NCBI RefSeq assembly: GCF_017349315.1
Contig: NZ_JAFMPP010000007.1
Span: 1 to 64,000 of the forward strand
DNA length: 64,000 nt
Source: Jiella flava
GTDB lineage: Bacteria; Pseudomonadota; Alphaproteobacteria; Rhizobiales; Rhizobiaceae
Direction of reading: 5' to 3'
Numbering within the stretch: position 1 is the stretch's first letter; each line of letters begins with the position of its first letter. Of this stretch, positions 43,907-53,165 are shown piece after piece. A model generated the notes under the pieces. The model did not search any database and was not told the origin of the DNA. It saw only the letters and a list, made by a program, of their open reading frames with translations. The position numbers and the translations under genes are program-made.

Positions 43907-44338
43907 TCACTTCTGCTTTTTCTTGTACATGGCCAGCATGCGCTGGGTGACGAGGAAGCCGCCAAAGATATTCACCGAGGCGAGGATCAGAGCGACGAAA
44001 CCGAAGGTGGTCGCCAGACCCGAGGCCGAGAGACCGACCGCCAGAAGCGCGCCGACAATGATCACCGACGAGATCGCATTGGTCACCGACATCAGCGGGG
44101 TATGAAGGGCTGGAGTCACTGACCATACCACATAGTATCCAACGAAGATCGCCAGGATGAAAATGGCAAAGTGAAAGACGAAGGGATCGACGCTGGAGGC
44201 GGCATGGCCAGCGGTCGTCGCCGCCTCGCCGAGCCGCTCGCCGATCATCTTTTCCACGCCGCTGCGGGCATCGCGGAGGGCGGCGCTCGCATCGTTGAGC
44301 TGTTGCAGCACGGCTTTCGCGTTGGTTGTGTCCATCAT
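43907..44338 (-). CDS. pntA2: NAD(P) transhydrogenase alpha-2 (membrane part of PntA)
   Basis: In alphaproteobacteria the alpha subunit is split, and this 143-residue product is its membrane piece (domain II part). After a helical N-terminus, three or four hydrophobic segments follow: [20 protein letters not shown], then [15 protein letters not shown] and [20 protein letters not shown], ending [28 protein letters not shown] is the conserved transhydrogenase motif. The start ATG overlaps the pntA1 stop (ATGA at 44335-44338), and the stop lies 10 bp before pntB. Confidence 0.95.
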   Translation of the reverse strand: MMDTTNAKAVLQQLNDASAALRDARSGVEKMIGERLGEAATTAGHAASSVDPFVFHFAIFILAIFVGYYVVWSVTPALHTPLMSVTNAISSVIIVGALLAVGLSASGLATTFGFVALILASVNIFGGFLVTQRMLAMYKKKQK

Positions 44339-45510
44339 TCGCCTCCCCCGGTCTTGTCACCAGCCCCGCTCGCGTTGTCGCCGCTGTCCGCCGCAAATTG
44401 CGGATGCACAACCTTGCCGTCGCGCGTGAGAAGCGTTGCCGCCACCAGCGCGTCGTCGAAGTCGATCGCCAGCGCGCCAGATTCCGTGGCGATCATGGTT
44501 TCGAGAAAGGCCGAGAGGTTCTTGGCGTAAAGCAGCGAGGCGCTCGCCGCGACCCGGCCGGGCACGTTGGCGTGTCCGATAATCCGCGCGGGTCCGGCAT
44601 CGACGATTTTGCCGGCGACCGCGCCTTCGACATTGCCGCCGCGCTCGACGGCGAGATCGACCAGCAACGAGCCGGAGCGCATCGATTCGACCATCGCCCT
44701 GGAAACCAGCCGCGGCGCCGGCCGGCCCGGGATCAGCGCGGTGGTGATGACGATATCCTGCTTGGCGATATGCGAGGCGACGAGTTCGGCCTGTTTGGCT
44801 TGATACGCTTTCGACATTTCCTTGGCGTAGCCGCCGGCGGTTTCGGCCGCCTTGAACTCGTCGTCCTCGACCGCGATGAATTTGGCGCCGAGCGATTCCA
44901 CCTGTTCCTTGGCGGCCGGGCGCACGTCGGTCGCGGTTACCACCGCGCCGAGCCGCCGGGCGGTCGCAATCGCCTGCAGGCCGGCGACGCCGGCCCCCAT
45001 GACAAAGACACGCGCGGCGGGCACCGTGCCGGCGGCGGTCATCATCATCGGAAAGGCACGATCGAATTCGTGGGCGGCGTCGATCACCGCACGGTATCCG
45101 GCCAGGTTAGCCTGGGAGGACAGAACGTCCATCACCTGGGCGCGGGTGATGCGAGGCATCAGCTCCATGGCAAAGGCCATGATCCCCGTCTCGGCCATCG
45201 CCCGCAGCGCGTCGTCATGGCCGAATGGATCCATCATCGCCAGCACGACGGTGCCGCGCGAATAGGTTTGAAGCTCCTCGCCGGTCGGTCGTTGAACCTT
45301 GAGGATCACGTCAGCCGAAGCTGCTCCCGCGGCGTCGCCGATCGAGGCTCCCCCCGCTCGGAACGCCGCGTCGGGGATCCGTGAGCCTTCGCCCGCCCCG
45401 CTTTCGATAATGATTTCGGCGCCGCGGCCGATGAGCTTCTTGATCGTGTCCGGCGACGCGGCGACACGCGTCTCCCCATCCGATCGCTCCTTTGGAACGA
45501 AGATCCTCAT
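44335..45510 (-). CDS. pntA1: NAD(P) transhydrogenase alpha-1 (NAD-binding domain)
   Basis: This is the soluble NAD(H)-binding domain I of the transhydrogenase, 391 residues from ATG 45510 ([20 protein letters not shown]). It is related to alanine dehydrogenase. The nucleotide-binding fold is [20 protein letters not shown], followed by [40 protein letters not shown] and [17 protein letters not shown] are further conserved blocks. It leads the operon and overlaps pntA2 by four bases. An upstream extension of the frame lacks family similarity. Confidence 0.96.
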   Translation of the reverse strand: MRIFVPKERSDGETRVAASPDTIKKLIGRGAEIIIESGAGEGSRIPDAAFRAGGASIGDAAGAASADVILKVQRPTGEELQTYSRGTVVLAMMDPFGHDDALRAMAETGIMAFAMELMPRITRAQVMDVLSSQANLAGYRAVIDAAHEFDRAFPMMMTAAGTVPAARVFVMGAGVAGLQAIATARRLGAVVTATDVRPAAKEQVESLGAKFIAVEDDEFKAAETAGGYAKEMSKAYQAKQAELVASHIAKQDIVITTALIPGRPAPRLVSRAMVESMRSGSLLVDLAVERGGNVEGAVAGKIVDAGPARIIGHANVPGRVAASASLLYAKNLSAFLETMIATESGALAIDFDDALVAATLLTRDGKVVHPQFAADSGDNASGAGDKTGGGE

Positions 45511-45709
45511 CCCCGGCTCTCCCCCCGACGCCGTTGTTGTCTCGACAGGCCCGATCGGCAGAACAGCGCCATGCGCCGCCCTCGGCGCCGCATGCCCACC
45601 CGATTCGACGCACAACGACCGCCCCCAGCTTTTCAGCGCGAGCAATCATGCTCTCGATCTGAGGCGTTGTGGCTCGCCGAAAATCGACACAGATTGTCGA
45701 ATCGTGACG

Positions 45710-45934
45710 TTACCGCAGCGCGAAATAACCAATGGCGATTGTCAAGAGAAAGACGAGGACGGACGCAAGGATGCCACCGCCGATGACCAATCCGACCATC
45801 ATGCCGAGAAGAATCCCGACGACCGCGACCGTGCCCCATTTGAACAAAGTCAGGAAGAGAGCGTAAGTCTTTTCATGCTCCGGATAGTCCATCTCGGCAG
45901 CATGCGACATGTCGATGTGCGTTTCCTTTGCCAC
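45710..45934 (-). CDS. aa3-type cytochrome c oxidase subunit IV
   Basis: This 74-residue protein fits the bacterial aa3-type subunit IV family: a short soluble N-terminus with the motif AAEMDYPEHEKTYALFLTLF, then two hydrophobic stretches (KWGTVAVVGILLGMMVGLVI and GGILASVLVFLLTIAIGYFAL) at the C-terminus. Subunit IV is a small accessory membrane protein of the terminal oxidase. No other cox genes are in the window. It lies about 200 bp upstream of pntA1 on the same strand, so respiration genes are loosely grouped here. Confidence 0.88.
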   Translation of the reverse strand: MAKETHIDMSHAAEMDYPEHEKTYALFLTLFKWGTVAVVGILLGMMVGLVIGGGILASVLVFLLTIAIGYFALR

Positions 45935-46067
45935 GGCGACCCTCCTCTACGCGCGATCCGTCTGACATACACGAAAGAGCGCGGCGCTGGCAACGTGCTT
46001 CAACGTTCGCGGGCATGTCGCGCTGCGACACCTCCCCAAGAGAGCGGCACAGCGCAGGGGGCAAGTT

Positions 46068-46688
46068 TTAAGGGTAAAGGCGCGCGATGCTCCAGACGTC
46101 ATCGAGGACGGCGCGGGTGAAGGCGATCCGGTCGTGCAGGCGATAGGCGCCATCCTGCCAAAATTCGATTGACAAGGGCTGCAGCCGAAAGCCTGACCAA
46201 CGGGTCGGACGCGGGATATCGCCCTCGCCGAATTGGTCGGTGTAGCGCGCAACCGCCGCTTCGAGGACCGCGCGGCTTTCCAGCGGGCGCGACTGCTCCG
46301 ACGCCCAGGCACCGATCCGGCTGCCGCGCGGACGGCTGGCGTAATAGGCATCGGCTTCATCATCAGCGACCACGACAACCGGGCCCCGCAAGCGAACCTG
46401 ACGCCGTCGGCTCTTCCAGTGAAAGCACATCGCAGCCTTCTGGCTTGCGAGGATCTGTCGCCCCTTGGCGCTTTCGAAATTGGTGTAGAAGGCAAATCCT
46501 CGCGAATCGAAGTCCTTCAGGAGTACCATGCGGACGTCCGGCAATCCGCTTCCGTCGACCGTTGCGAGCGACAGCGCGTTGGCGTCGTTCGGTTCGCTGG
46601 CGAAAGCTTCGTCGAGCCAGCTCGCAAAGAGCGCGAGCGGGTCTGAGCCTACGGTGGTTTCATCGAGTTTTAAGTTTTCTTCTGCCAT
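46068..46688 (-). CDS. pdxH: Pyridoxamine 5'-phosphate oxidase
   Basis: PdxH oxidises pyridoxine or pyridoxamine phosphate to PLP with FMN. From ATG 46688 it has 206 residues. FMN and substrate motifs include [44 protein letters not shown] and EQSRPLESR, then [20 protein letters not shown] and a C-terminal RLYP, as in the family. The PLP produced would serve the two cysteine desulfurases elsewhere in the window, though with no direct linkage. It is divergent from a lipoprotein gene, with only 57 bp between the two starts. Confidence 0.95.
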   Translation of the reverse strand: MAEENLKLDETTVGSDPLALFASWLDEAFASEPNDANALSLATVDGSGLPDVRMVLLKDFDSRGFAFYTNFESAKGRQILASQKAAMCFHWKSRRRQVRLRGPVVVVADDEADAYYASRPRGSRIGAWASEQSRPLESRAVLEAAVARYTDQFGEGDIPRPTRWSGFRLQPLSIEFWQDGAYRLHDRIAFTRAVLDDVWSIARLYP

Positions 46689-46745
46689 GTTGTGCCTCGT
46701 ATTGGACTGTGCGCACACGCGTCGATTCGGCGGAATCAACGTCAT

Positions 46746-47165
46746 ATGAGAACCATGCTGGGATACAAGACAATCTGCGTCCTGGCGGTTTTTCTGGGCG
46801 TGCAGGGCTGTGTCGTCGCCGGCCCGACGATCGAGCAGACATTGTCGCTCGACCAGACCGTGACCGGGTCGATCGCCACCCCGCCGACAAAAGCCGATAC
46901 GGTGACCGAATCAGATCGAATGATCGTACGCAACGCCGTATCCTCCGCCGACATCGCGAGCGGATCGAGGCGGTTTGCCTGGTCCAACCCGGAAACCGGA
47001 TCGAGCGGCGTGATTTCGGACCTCAACCAGTTTCGTGACGGCGAGAATATCTGCCGCAACTTCGAGACCTCGCGCCAACGTTTTGACGGGATCGCGCTTT
47101 ATCGTGGCCGGGCTTGCACCGCCGGCGCTGGCCAATGGGCATTGCTCGAGTTCGCCAAAAGCTGA
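46746..47165 (+). CDS. RT0821/Lpp0805-family surface lipoprotein
   Basis: This product of 139 residues starts at ATG 46746, which gives the lipoprotein signal [17 protein letters not shown] with the lipobox VQGC. The mature part has [35 protein letters not shown], and [20 protein letters not shown] with paired cysteines, ending WALLEF, the pattern of the 17-kDa/RT0821 surface antigen family found across alphaproteobacteria. Function is unknown beyond cell-surface location. Confidence 0.85.
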   Translation: MRTMLGYKTICVLAVFLGVQGCVVAGPTIEQTLSLDQTVTGSIATPPTKADTVTESDRMIVRNAVSSADIASGSRRFAWSNPETGSSGVISDLNQFRDGENICRNFETSRQRFDGIALYRGRACTAGAGQWALLEFAKS

Positions 47166-47357
47166 TCGCCCGGCTCGACATGGCACGAGCGGCGCCAACC
47201 ATCAGAAAAGCCGCGCGAAATGATGGCCGAATGAGGCAACAACCTTCAATTTCGTTCCATCCGCGATCATATAGGTGCCATGAAGGCGGCGCTCGCGCGT
47301 CGAACCGATCCAATTATGCCATCCTGGTTCATGCTATCCTGAAGGAACTGACAGCCT

Positions 47358-48311
47358 ATGCGCGATCCCTATTCAGTCCTCGGCGTCTCGAAGTCGGCGA
47401 GCGACAAGGAGATCAAGTCGGCCTTTCGCAAGCTAGCGAAGAAATATCACCCGGACGCCAACGCCAACGATCCGAACGCAGCGACCCGCTTTAATGAGGC
47501 CAATCAGGCCTATGAGATCCTCGGCGACAAGGACAAACGCGGACAGTTCGATCGTGGAGAGATCGACGCCGAAGGCAAAGCGAAATTTCAAGGCTTTGCC
47601 GGCGGCGATCCGTTTGGCGGGCGGGGCCCATTTACAAGTGGTGGCGCACGCGCGAATCCAGGCGGTTACGACTATCGCGCCTCAGCCGAAAACCTCGACG
47701 CCGACAGCATTTTCTCCAGCCTGTTCGAAGGCGCCTTCGGCGGCGGCAAGCGCTCGTCGGCCCGCGGCGGCTTTTCCGGGACCAAAGGCGGCGCGCCGAA
47801 GGGTGCCGACATCACCGCTCAACTGACGATCGGGCTCAGCGAAATCGTTTCCGGCGCAAAGGTGGAAGTCGCATTCTCCTCTGGAAAAAAGCTGGCGATC
47901 AGCCTGCCGGCGGGCGTCGAAGAGGGCAAGTCGATTCGACTGAAGAAGCAGGGACAAGCCTCGCCGGCGCCCGGCGGCGAGCCCGGCGACGCCCTGATCA
48001 CCATCCATTTCGCGCCGCATCCCCGCTTCAAGGTCGACGGCCGGGATCTGCGCGGCAGCGTCTCTGTCCCGCTTGCCACCGCCGTGCTTGGCGGCCGTGT
48101 CGAGGTCGAGACGTTGGACGGACGCGTCGCACTCACCGTCCCGGCCTGGACCAATTCGGGTCAGATCTTCCGTTTGAAGGGAAAAGGCCTGACGACAAAG
48201 GACGGCGGCCGTGGCGACCTGTTCGTGCAGGCGCACGTCGTGCTCCCGACGGGAGATCGCGAGCTGGAGGCGCTGATGCGCGCGCGCACCACCAAAGAGC
48301 CGGCGAACTGA
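47358..48311 (+). CDS. DnaJ-like co-chaperone without zinc finger (CbpA type)
   Basis: This 317-residue J-domain protein stimulates an Hsp70 partner. The N-terminal J domain contains the essential HPD in RKLAKKYHPDANANDPNA. A Gly/Phe-rich linker (FGGRGPFTSGGARANPGG and following) spans about residues 75-150, and the C-terminal substrate-binding domains follow (ITAQLTIGLSEIVSGAKVEV, GDALITIHFAPHPRFKVDGR). The four CxxCxGxG repeats of true DnaJ are absent, so it is class II (CbpA-like). It precedes fabI by 116 bp. Confidence 0.92.
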   Translation: MRDPYSVLGVSKSASDKEIKSAFRKLAKKYHPDANANDPNAATRFNEANQAYEILGDKDKRGQFDRGEIDAEGKAKFQGFAGGDPFGGRGPFTSGGARANPGGYDYRASAENLDADSIFSSLFEGAFGGGKRSSARGGFSGTKGGAPKGADITAQLTIGLSEIVSGAKVEVAFSSGKKLAISLPAGVEEGKSIRLKKQGQASPAPGGEPGDALITIHFAPHPRFKVDGRDLRGSVSVPLATAVLGGRVEVETLDGRVALTVPAWTNSGQIFRLKGKGLTTKDGGRGDLFVQAHVVLPTGDRELEALMRARTTKEPAN

Positions 48312-48427
48312 CTTCACCGCGCGGCCGAGCGCGGGAGAGATGTGAGAAGCTTGAAGCCCCCTTCCCTCTGTGCCATACCGCCGCGGCATTAAGAATTGTC
48401 TCAATACCCATTGGAGAACAACGCGCC

Positions 48428-49252
48428 ATGACTGCATCGAACGGTCTGATGGAGGGCAAGCGCGGCCTCATCATGGGGGTTGCGAACAACCGTTCGATCG
48501 CCTGGGGCATCGCCAAGGCTCTGGCCGATGCCGGGGCGGAGATTGCCTTGACCTATCAGGGCGATGCGTTGAGGAAGCGGGTCGAGCCGCTGGCCGGCGA
48601 ATTGGATGCGCTTCTGGCCGGCCACTGTGACGTGACCGACGAGTCGACGATCGACGCGGTGTTCGAGACGCTTGCAGCTCATTGGGGTCAGATCGACTTC
48701 GTTGTCCATGCCATCGCGTTTTCCGACAAGGACGAGTTGACGGGCCGCTATGTCGAGACGAGCCGGGCCAACTTCACCAAGACCATGGACATCTCGGTGT
48801 TCTCACTGACGGCGATCACCGCCCGAGCCGAAAAGCTGATGACGGACGGTGGTTCGATCCTGACGCTGACCTATTACGGCGCCGAGAAGGTGATGCCCCA
48901 TTACAACGTGATGGGCGTTGCCAAGGCCGCGCTGGAAGCCTCGGTACGCTATCTCGCGGTTGATCTCGGCAACAAGGCGATCCGCGTCAACGCAATTTCC
49001 GCAGGACCGATCAAGACGCTCGCCGCCTCCGGGATCGGCGACTTCCGCTATATCCTGAAGTGGAACGAGTATAATGCGCCGCTGAAGCGCTCGGTCTCGG
49101 TCGAGGAGGTCGGCCAGTCGGCGCTCTACCTTTTGTCCGACATGTCGAAGGGCGTGACCGGCGAGGTTCACCATGTCGACTGCGGCTACCACACGGTCGG
49201 CATGAAGGCCGTCGACGCACCGGACATCTCGGTCGTCAAGGACACCCAGTAA
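48428..49252 (+). CDS. fabI: Enoyl-[acyl-carrier-protein] reductase (NADH)
   Basis: FabI performs the last reduction of each fatty-acid elongation cycle. The nucleotide motif is GLIMGVANNRSIAWGIAKAL. The atypical SDR active site should be Y-x6-Y-x3-M-x-x-x-K: YYGAEKVMPHYNVMGVAKAA is present. Substrate-loop ISAGPIKTLAASGIGDF and the C-terminal GEVHHVDCGYHTVGMK are also typical. Length (274) is normal. It is followed 23 bp later by a histidine phosphatase gene; a J-protein, fabI and phosphatase cluster is frequent in Hyphomicrobiales. Confidence 0.97.
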   Translation: MTASNGLMEGKRGLIMGVANNRSIAWGIAKALADAGAEIALTYQGDALRKRVEPLAGELDALLAGHCDVTDESTIDAVFETLAAHWGQIDFVVHAIAFSDKDELTGRYVETSRANFTKTMDISVFSLTAITARAEKLMTDGGSILTLTYYGAEKVMPHYNVMGVAKAALEASVRYLAVDLGNKAIRVNAISAGPIKTLAASGIGDFRYILKWNEYNAPLKRSVSVEEVGQSALYLLSDMSKGVTGEVHHVDCGYHTVGMKAVDAPDISVVKDTQ

Positions 49253-49275
49253 ACGAGTTCAGAACGGTTCCGAGC

Positions 49276-49887
49276 ATGACCCTCACTCCGCTGTCCGGCC
49301 TGCCGGAATTGTTCATCTCGAGGCATGGTCAGACGGACTGGAATGCCGAGGGTCGATTGCAGGGGCAGGTCGAGGTGCCGCTGAACAGTCTCGGCCGTTC
49401 GCAGGCCCGCCGCAACGGCCGTTATCTGCGCAATGTGATCGGGTTGCGCGCCGGCGAATTCGCCTTTCTCGCCAGCCCGCTCGGCCGGGCCCGCGAAACG
49501 ATGCGGATCATCCGCGACGAGATCGGCCTCGACCCAGAGGGCTTTCAGACCGACCCACGGCTGGTGGAGCTGAATTTCGGCAGCTGGGGCGGCTCGACCA
49601 TGGATGAGATCGCCGGCTTCGACGCCGACGGAATCAAGCGCCGCAAAGCCGACAAATGGGGATTTGTGGCACCGGGTGATGGCGGCGAATCCTACGCGAT
49701 GCTGGCCGAGCGGGCCCGTCCGGTGTTCGAGGCGCTTGATCGGCCGACCATTCTGGTTGCCCATGGCGGCATCACCCGCAGCTTTTTGGCGCTTTATGCG
49801 GGTGTCGACGGTCAGGAGGCGGTCCGGGCCGAGATCGCCCATGACCGGCTGCTGCATGTCGCCGATGGGGACACCCACTGGGTCTAG
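49276..49887 (+). CDS. Histidine phosphatase family protein (phosphoglycerate mutase-like)
   Basis: This 203-residue protein has the RHG catalytic box with its phospho-accepting His in LFISRHGQTDWNAEGRLQGQ, the Arg in ASPLGRARETMRII and the second catalytic His in ILVAHGGITRSFLALYA, with a Glu in LVELNFGSWGG. Members are phosphomonoesterases acting on sugar phosphates or other metabolites; the specific substrate cannot be given. It lies just downstream of fabI on the same strand and is followed by a dispersed repeat. Confidence 0.9.
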   Translation: MTLTPLSGLPELFISRHGQTDWNAEGRLQGQVEVPLNSLGRSQARRNGRYLRNVIGLRAGEFAFLASPLGRARETMRIIRDEIGLDPEGFQTDPRLVELNFGSWGGSTMDEIAGFDADGIKRRKADKWGFVAPGDGGESYAMLAERARPVFEALDRPTILVAHGGITRSFLALYAGVDGQEAVRAEIAHDRLLHVADGDTHWV

Positions 49888-49942
49888 CGCGCCGTGCGTC
49901 CGGTCGGACGCATAACAAGCGCGCACCGTGATCGCGTCTCCA

Positions 49943-50012
49943 GCATCGGCCCGAAAATCGGACTCGATTTTCGGCAAGGCACGATACGTCGATTCCAAGG
50001 GTGAGAGCGACC
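49943..50012 (+). repeat. Dispersed palindromic repeat, copy A
   Basis: The segment begins GCATCGGCCCGAAAATCGG and contains the hairpin CCGAAAATCG/CGATTTTCGG, then GATACGTCGATTCCAAGG and GTGAGAGCG. It closely resembles the left two thirds of copy B at 57371-57470. It sits in the 198-bp gap between the histidine phosphatase and LOG genes. Confidence 0.65.
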
Positions 50013-50085
50013 TTTTGCGTGCGCACTGTCGCAACAGGGCCAAGGCGCTTGATTTCCGCCTGCCACCGTCGGACCTTCTGAAACC

Positions 50086-50688
50086 ATGAGCATGATTCGA
50101 TCCACCTGCGTCTATTGCGGCTCCTCGCCCGGTCGCAGCCCGTCCTATATCGCCGCGGCCCGCAGCCTCGGCGCCCAGCTCGGCCAGGCGGGGATCAATC
50201 TCGTCTATGGCGGCGGCACCCGGGGTATCATGGGCGCCGTCTCCGACGCCGTCCTGGCGGCCGGCGGCAAAGTCACCGGCATCATCCCGCAGTTCCTGAT
50301 CGACATGGAAGCCACCGAGCGGGAGCTGCAGCGGCTCGACGAACTCATCGTCACCGCGGATATGCACGAGCGCAAGCACTTGATGTTTGAGCGCTCCGAC
50401 GCCTTCATCGCACTGCCCGGCGGCATCGGCACGTTGGAAGAACTGGTCGAGATCATGACCTGGAGCCAGCTCGGCCGCCACCAAAAGCCGGTGGTGATCG
50501 CCAATATCGACGGCTTTTGGGATCCCCTCGCCCGGCTGTTCGAGCATATGGCCGAAGAAGGCTTCCTCCATTCGGCCGAGCGGCTGAAGCCGCTGGTGAT
50601 CGACAGCGTCGACGACATCGTCCCGGCACTGCTCCGGCATGGCGCAACCAATGCCGACGGCCGCGATGAAATCATCGAGCGGCTGTAA
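50086..50688 (+). CDS. LOG-family protein (cytokinin riboside 5'-monophosphate phosphoribohydrolase)
   Basis: LOG-family enzymes cleave nucleoside monophosphates to free bases and ribose 5-phosphate. The signature PGGIGTLEELVE is present, with the upstream LVYGGGTRGIMGAVSDAVL and the conserved Arg-Lys pair in DMHERKHLMFERSDAFIALP. At 200 residues it is complete; an in-frame ATG two codons later is an alternative start. In bacteria the natural substrate is often AMP or unknown; cytokinin activation is plausible only for plant-associated species. The IS630 element lies 196 bp downstream. Confidence 0.92.
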   Translation: MSMIRSTCVYCGSSPGRSPSYIAAARSLGAQLGQAGINLVYGGGTRGIMGAVSDAVLAAGGKVTGIIPQFLIDMEATERELQRLDELIVTADMHERKHLMFERSDAFIALPGGIGTLEELVEIMTWSQLGRHQKPVVIANIDGFWDPLARLFEHMAEEGFLHSAERLKPLVIDSVDDIVPALLRHGATNADGRDEIIERL

Positions 50689-50830
50689 GCCGCGGTCGAC
50701 GCACAACGCCACGCCGAGCGCATTTCGTGACGCTCGATGATGGCAGCGCTCTCGACCAAACGATTGGACATCTTCGGAGACTGGCGGATGCCGCAGTGAT
50801 CTGATTGCCTGACGCTGGGTTCGTCGCGAT

Positions 50831-50856
50831 AGAGCGCCCTGCATCCTATCGAACGC
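50831..50856 (-). repeat. Dispersed palindromic repeat, partial copy D (inverted)
   Basis: AGAGCGCCCTGCATCCTATC followed by GAACGC is, in reverse complement, a 24-of-26 match to the right end of copy B (57445-57470). Similarity fades to the right and the IS630 element begins 29 bases later. Confidence 0.5.
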
Positions 50857-50897
50857 CATAGTGCAAACCGTCAAATGCACCCTAGAGCGTCGGGCGA

Positions 50898-51473
50898 TTA
50901 ATCAGCGACATAGCCTGCGGCCTTGAGATAATTCCAGCATTCGTCTGGCTGGAACAGCGCGCAAATGTCGCCGAGCGCTCGCCATAGGTCGCCCGAAGTT
51001 CTTGCCTTTGCCTTTCGCAGAAGGGTTTTGAGCTTGGAGAAAGCCATTTCGATCGGGTTCAGGTCCGGCGAGTATTTCGGTAGCAAGAGGCGCCAGGCGC
51101 CGCGCTCGGCGAGAGCCTCGGCAGCCCGAGGGCTTTTGTGGACATTCAGATTGTCCATGATCACGACGTCGCCTGGCGACAGGCAGGGCGCCAATTGGGT
51201 GCGCACGTAGAGATCGAACGCCTCGCCGTCCATCGCCCCGTTGATGACCGACGGCGCAATCAGGTCATGACAGCGCAGCCCCGCGATGAAAGTCTGCGTT
51301 TGCCACCTGCCGAAGGGGGCGTCGGCCCGCAGTCTTTCGCCCTGAAGGCTGCGGCCGCGCAGCGGCGTCATGTTGGTCTTCACGCTGGTTTCGTCGATGA
51401 ACACCAGCCGCCCCGGCTGCCGGCGCATGAAGGGCTGGCGGCGATCACGCCATTCACGCCGGGCCGCTTTCAC
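50898..51473 (-). CDS. IS630-family transposase, catalytic part (OrfB)
   Basis: This frame carries the DDE catalytic domain: the first Asp in LVFIDETSVKTNM, the second in VIMDNLNVHKSP, and the Glu in PDLNPIEMAFSKLK, the D,D(34)E-type layout of IS630. As an independent gene it could start at 51473, but the frame is open further upstream through KTLLASEQGRCDVKAARREW, which is conserved transposase sequence. It is therefore normally made as a fusion with the upstream helix-turn-helix frame after slippage at a run of eight A (T8 at 51506-51513 on the plus strand). Confidence 0.93.
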   Translation of the reverse strand: MKAARREWRDRRQPFMRRQPGRLVFIDETSVKTNMTPLRGRSLQGERLRADAPFGRWQTQTFIAGLRCHDLIAPSVINGAMDGEAFDLYVRTQLAPCLSPGDVVIMDNLNVHKSPRAAEALAERGAWRLLLPKYSPDLNPIEMAFSKLKTLLRKAKARTSGDLWRALGDICALFQPDECWNYLKAAGYVAD

Positions 51474-51855
51474 ATCGCAGCGTCCTTGCTCCGATGCCAG
51501 CAGCGTTTTTTTTATAGGTGAACCCCGCCCGGCAAAGCAGCTTGGACAGGTTCGACGGATCGACCGTCACCCCATGCTGCGCTTCGAGCCAGGCGGCAAG
51601 GTCCGGCATGGTGATATCCGGCTTGGTCTTCACCTTGTCGATGATGGCGTCTTGATAGGGGCCGAGCTTGCCCGATCCCGCCGGGCGGCCTTGCTTGGCC
51701 GGCGCCACCGATCCCGTTGCCGCATAACGGGCCTGAACTCGAACCGCCGTCGACGGCGCCACTTCAAACCGCGCCGCCATCGCCCGACGCGAACTGCCTG
51801 CCTCAATGCCCCGAACGATCCGAAGCCGCAAATCTGATGAAACCGCTTTTCCCAT
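51454..51855 (-). CDS. IS630-family transposase, DNA-binding part (OrfA)
   Basis: This 133-residue product begins MGKAVSSDLRLRIVRGIEAG and contains helix-turn-helix elements (SRRAMAARFEVAPSTAVRVQ, and a second winged part about residues 75-105) that bind the terminal repeats. The frame runs into ITMPDLAAWLEAQHGVTVDP then LLCRAGFTYKKN, where the family continues into the catalytic domain. At codons TAT AAA AAA AAC, losing one A from the A8 tract (or a +1 shift) joins it to OrfB. Beyond that point its own residues are unrelated to the family. Confidence 0.9.
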   Translation of the reverse strand: MGKAVSSDLRLRIVRGIEAGSSRRAMAARFEVAPSTAVRVQARYAATGSVAPAKQGRPAGSGKLGPYQDAIIDKVKTKPDITMPDLAAWLEAQHGVTVDPSNLSKLLCRAGFTYKKNAAGIGARTLRCESGPA

Positions 51856-52031
51856 GGCGCACCTCCACCACCACAGAATCAGACTTCAGCAAAAAACGGA
51901 ATCTCGATTCAGCGTTCCCGCCCGACGCTCTAAATCGGTCTTCACCGACCGGTTTTTCATCCAAAATTGATCTATTTTGAAGTTGCGCTCAGTGACTTTT
52001 CAAGTTGCGCGCTAAATTTGCCGCGGGCAAG

Positions 52032-52065
52032 AAAAACCCCGACTTCCTCGCGGAGGCCGGGGTTT
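52032..52065 (-). terminator. Terminator downstream of tRNA-fMet
   Basis: On the minus strand AAACCCCGGCCTCCGCG folds back on GAGGAAGTCGGGGTTTTTC, a strong stem ending in five T. It lies 28 bp past the tRNA-fMet 3' end. Confidence 0.85.
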
Positions 52066-52092
52066 GAGATGGCTTGCCATCGCAAGCATCAG

Positions 52093-52169
<77 letters not shown>

Positions 52170-52745
52170 TCAGCGACGGTCGCCCTCATCGGCGCCGTTG
52201 ATGGGCGCTATGTATGCGACAGTTGGATGAATGAAAAGGGGGGGCGTCGGGAAATGCCGAAAAAACGTTCGGCACAAACGGTCAAATCCTTGGAATCATA
52301 TGGAAAATTATCTTTTGCACGGCTTTGGGGGCGGCTGCGGCGATCGGTCGGCGATCGAATCGCGGCGAAAGCCTGCCGACCGGCGGTGATCCGGTCGAGA
52401 CCCAGGCTGCAATCATACTGAACCGTATTGGAATGCCAACGCGGTTCGGAGATCCCGCCAAAGGGCTCCTCTTGTCCCGCTGCGCGGTACAGCCTCTTAC
52501 CGGCTCGAGCCGATTGCCATGCTCGATTCTCCCGCCAGACGCTGGCCGTTGCCCGCCGCAAGGGCCATCAATCACGAAAGCGACTCCACTTGGGCGCCAT
52601 GGCGCATGACGGGGCGAATGCGGTCGGCCAACCCGTCGGCGCCAGCCTTGGCCTCGGACGCCTGGACCGCGACGGCGCGCGCGATCGCCGCTCATCCAAC
52701 CATGACCGCCGAGGGCGACCGGTTAACGGTGATGATTGGCGTCGA
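52170..52745. other. Non-coding stretch between tRNA-fMet and the FucU/RbsD gene
   Basis: These 576 bases contain no reading frame I can support on either strand. The part nearest 52170 should hold the tRNA-fMet promoter. The rest has no clear repeat or terminator and may be decayed sequence. Confidence 0.5.
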
Positions 52746-53165
52746 TCACCGAACGATGCCCTTTTTCAAGATCAAATTGGCGTAAAGCCGCGATTCGCCG
52801 GTGGCGACCACCGCAAAGGCGGTCTTGGCGCGGTCGTAAAAGGCGAAGCGCTCAATTTCCTCCACCTCGACGGCGCCGCCATGGCCCTGCGTCAACGCCG
52901 CATCAAATGCGTCGCGGATCGCCGGCCGCCCGTCGGGAGATGCCATCGCGATCGCCGGCTTGGGGACGAACTCGTCGAGCGGCATCACCGAGACGATCGC
53001 CTGCACAACCCGGTCAGCATCCAGCCCCGGCATCCGGACGAGGCGCGTCGCGATCGCCGTCGACGGGAAATTGCGGTCGCTGATGACAATCTCGTCGCCA
53101 TGGCCCATGTCACGCAGGATCGCCAACAGATCGCCGGTGAGGATTGGATCGATATTCTTCAGCAT
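52746..53165 (-). CDS. RbsD/FucU-family sugar mutarotase
   Basis: Members interconvert anomers of sugars such as fucose or ribose, feeding kinases or dehydrogenases. The whole 139-residue protein fits: LTGDLLAILRDMGHGDEIVI then SDRNFPS at the N-terminus, with the catalytic-type His in MGHGD, and the C-terminal FYDRAKTAFAVVATGESRLY AN with Tyr and Arg. Whether it is FucU or RbsD cannot be settled; FucU is suggested by length. It points away from the Fe-ADH gene's promoter side, on the same strand, with a 446-bp gap before that gene's stop. Confidence 0.92.
   Translation of the reverse strand: MLKNIDPILTGDLLAILRDMGHGDEIVISDRNFPSTAIATRLVRMPGLDADRVVQAIVSVMPLDEFVPKPAIAMASPDGRPAIRDAFDAALTQGHGGAVEVEEIERFAFYDRAKTAFAVVATGESRLYANLILKKGIVR

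Larger units (their letters stand above)
50885..51930 (-). mobile_element. Complete IS630-family insertion sequence
   Basis: A 1046-bp element bounded by perfect terminal inverted repeats GAGCGTCGGGCG (50885-50896) and CGCCCGACGCTC (51919-51930), flanked on each side by TA (50883-50884 and 51931-51932), the target duplication of IS630/Tc1-mariner elements. Two overlapping minus-strand frames encode the transposase. It looks intact and recent. It is inserted between the LOG gene and tRNA-fMet, next to a partial dispersed repeat, without breaking a gene. Confidence 0.93.

Noticed and set aside
49186-50880. A 564-codon minus-strand frame across the phosphatase and LOG genes
   Set aside because: It runs antisense to two well-recognised genes and across an intergenic repeat, so it cannot be a conserved protein.
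51934-51956. A terminator right of the IS630 element
   Set aside because: The stem is only about five base pairs around a six-base loop. It may once have ended the LOG transcript, but the evidence is too weak.
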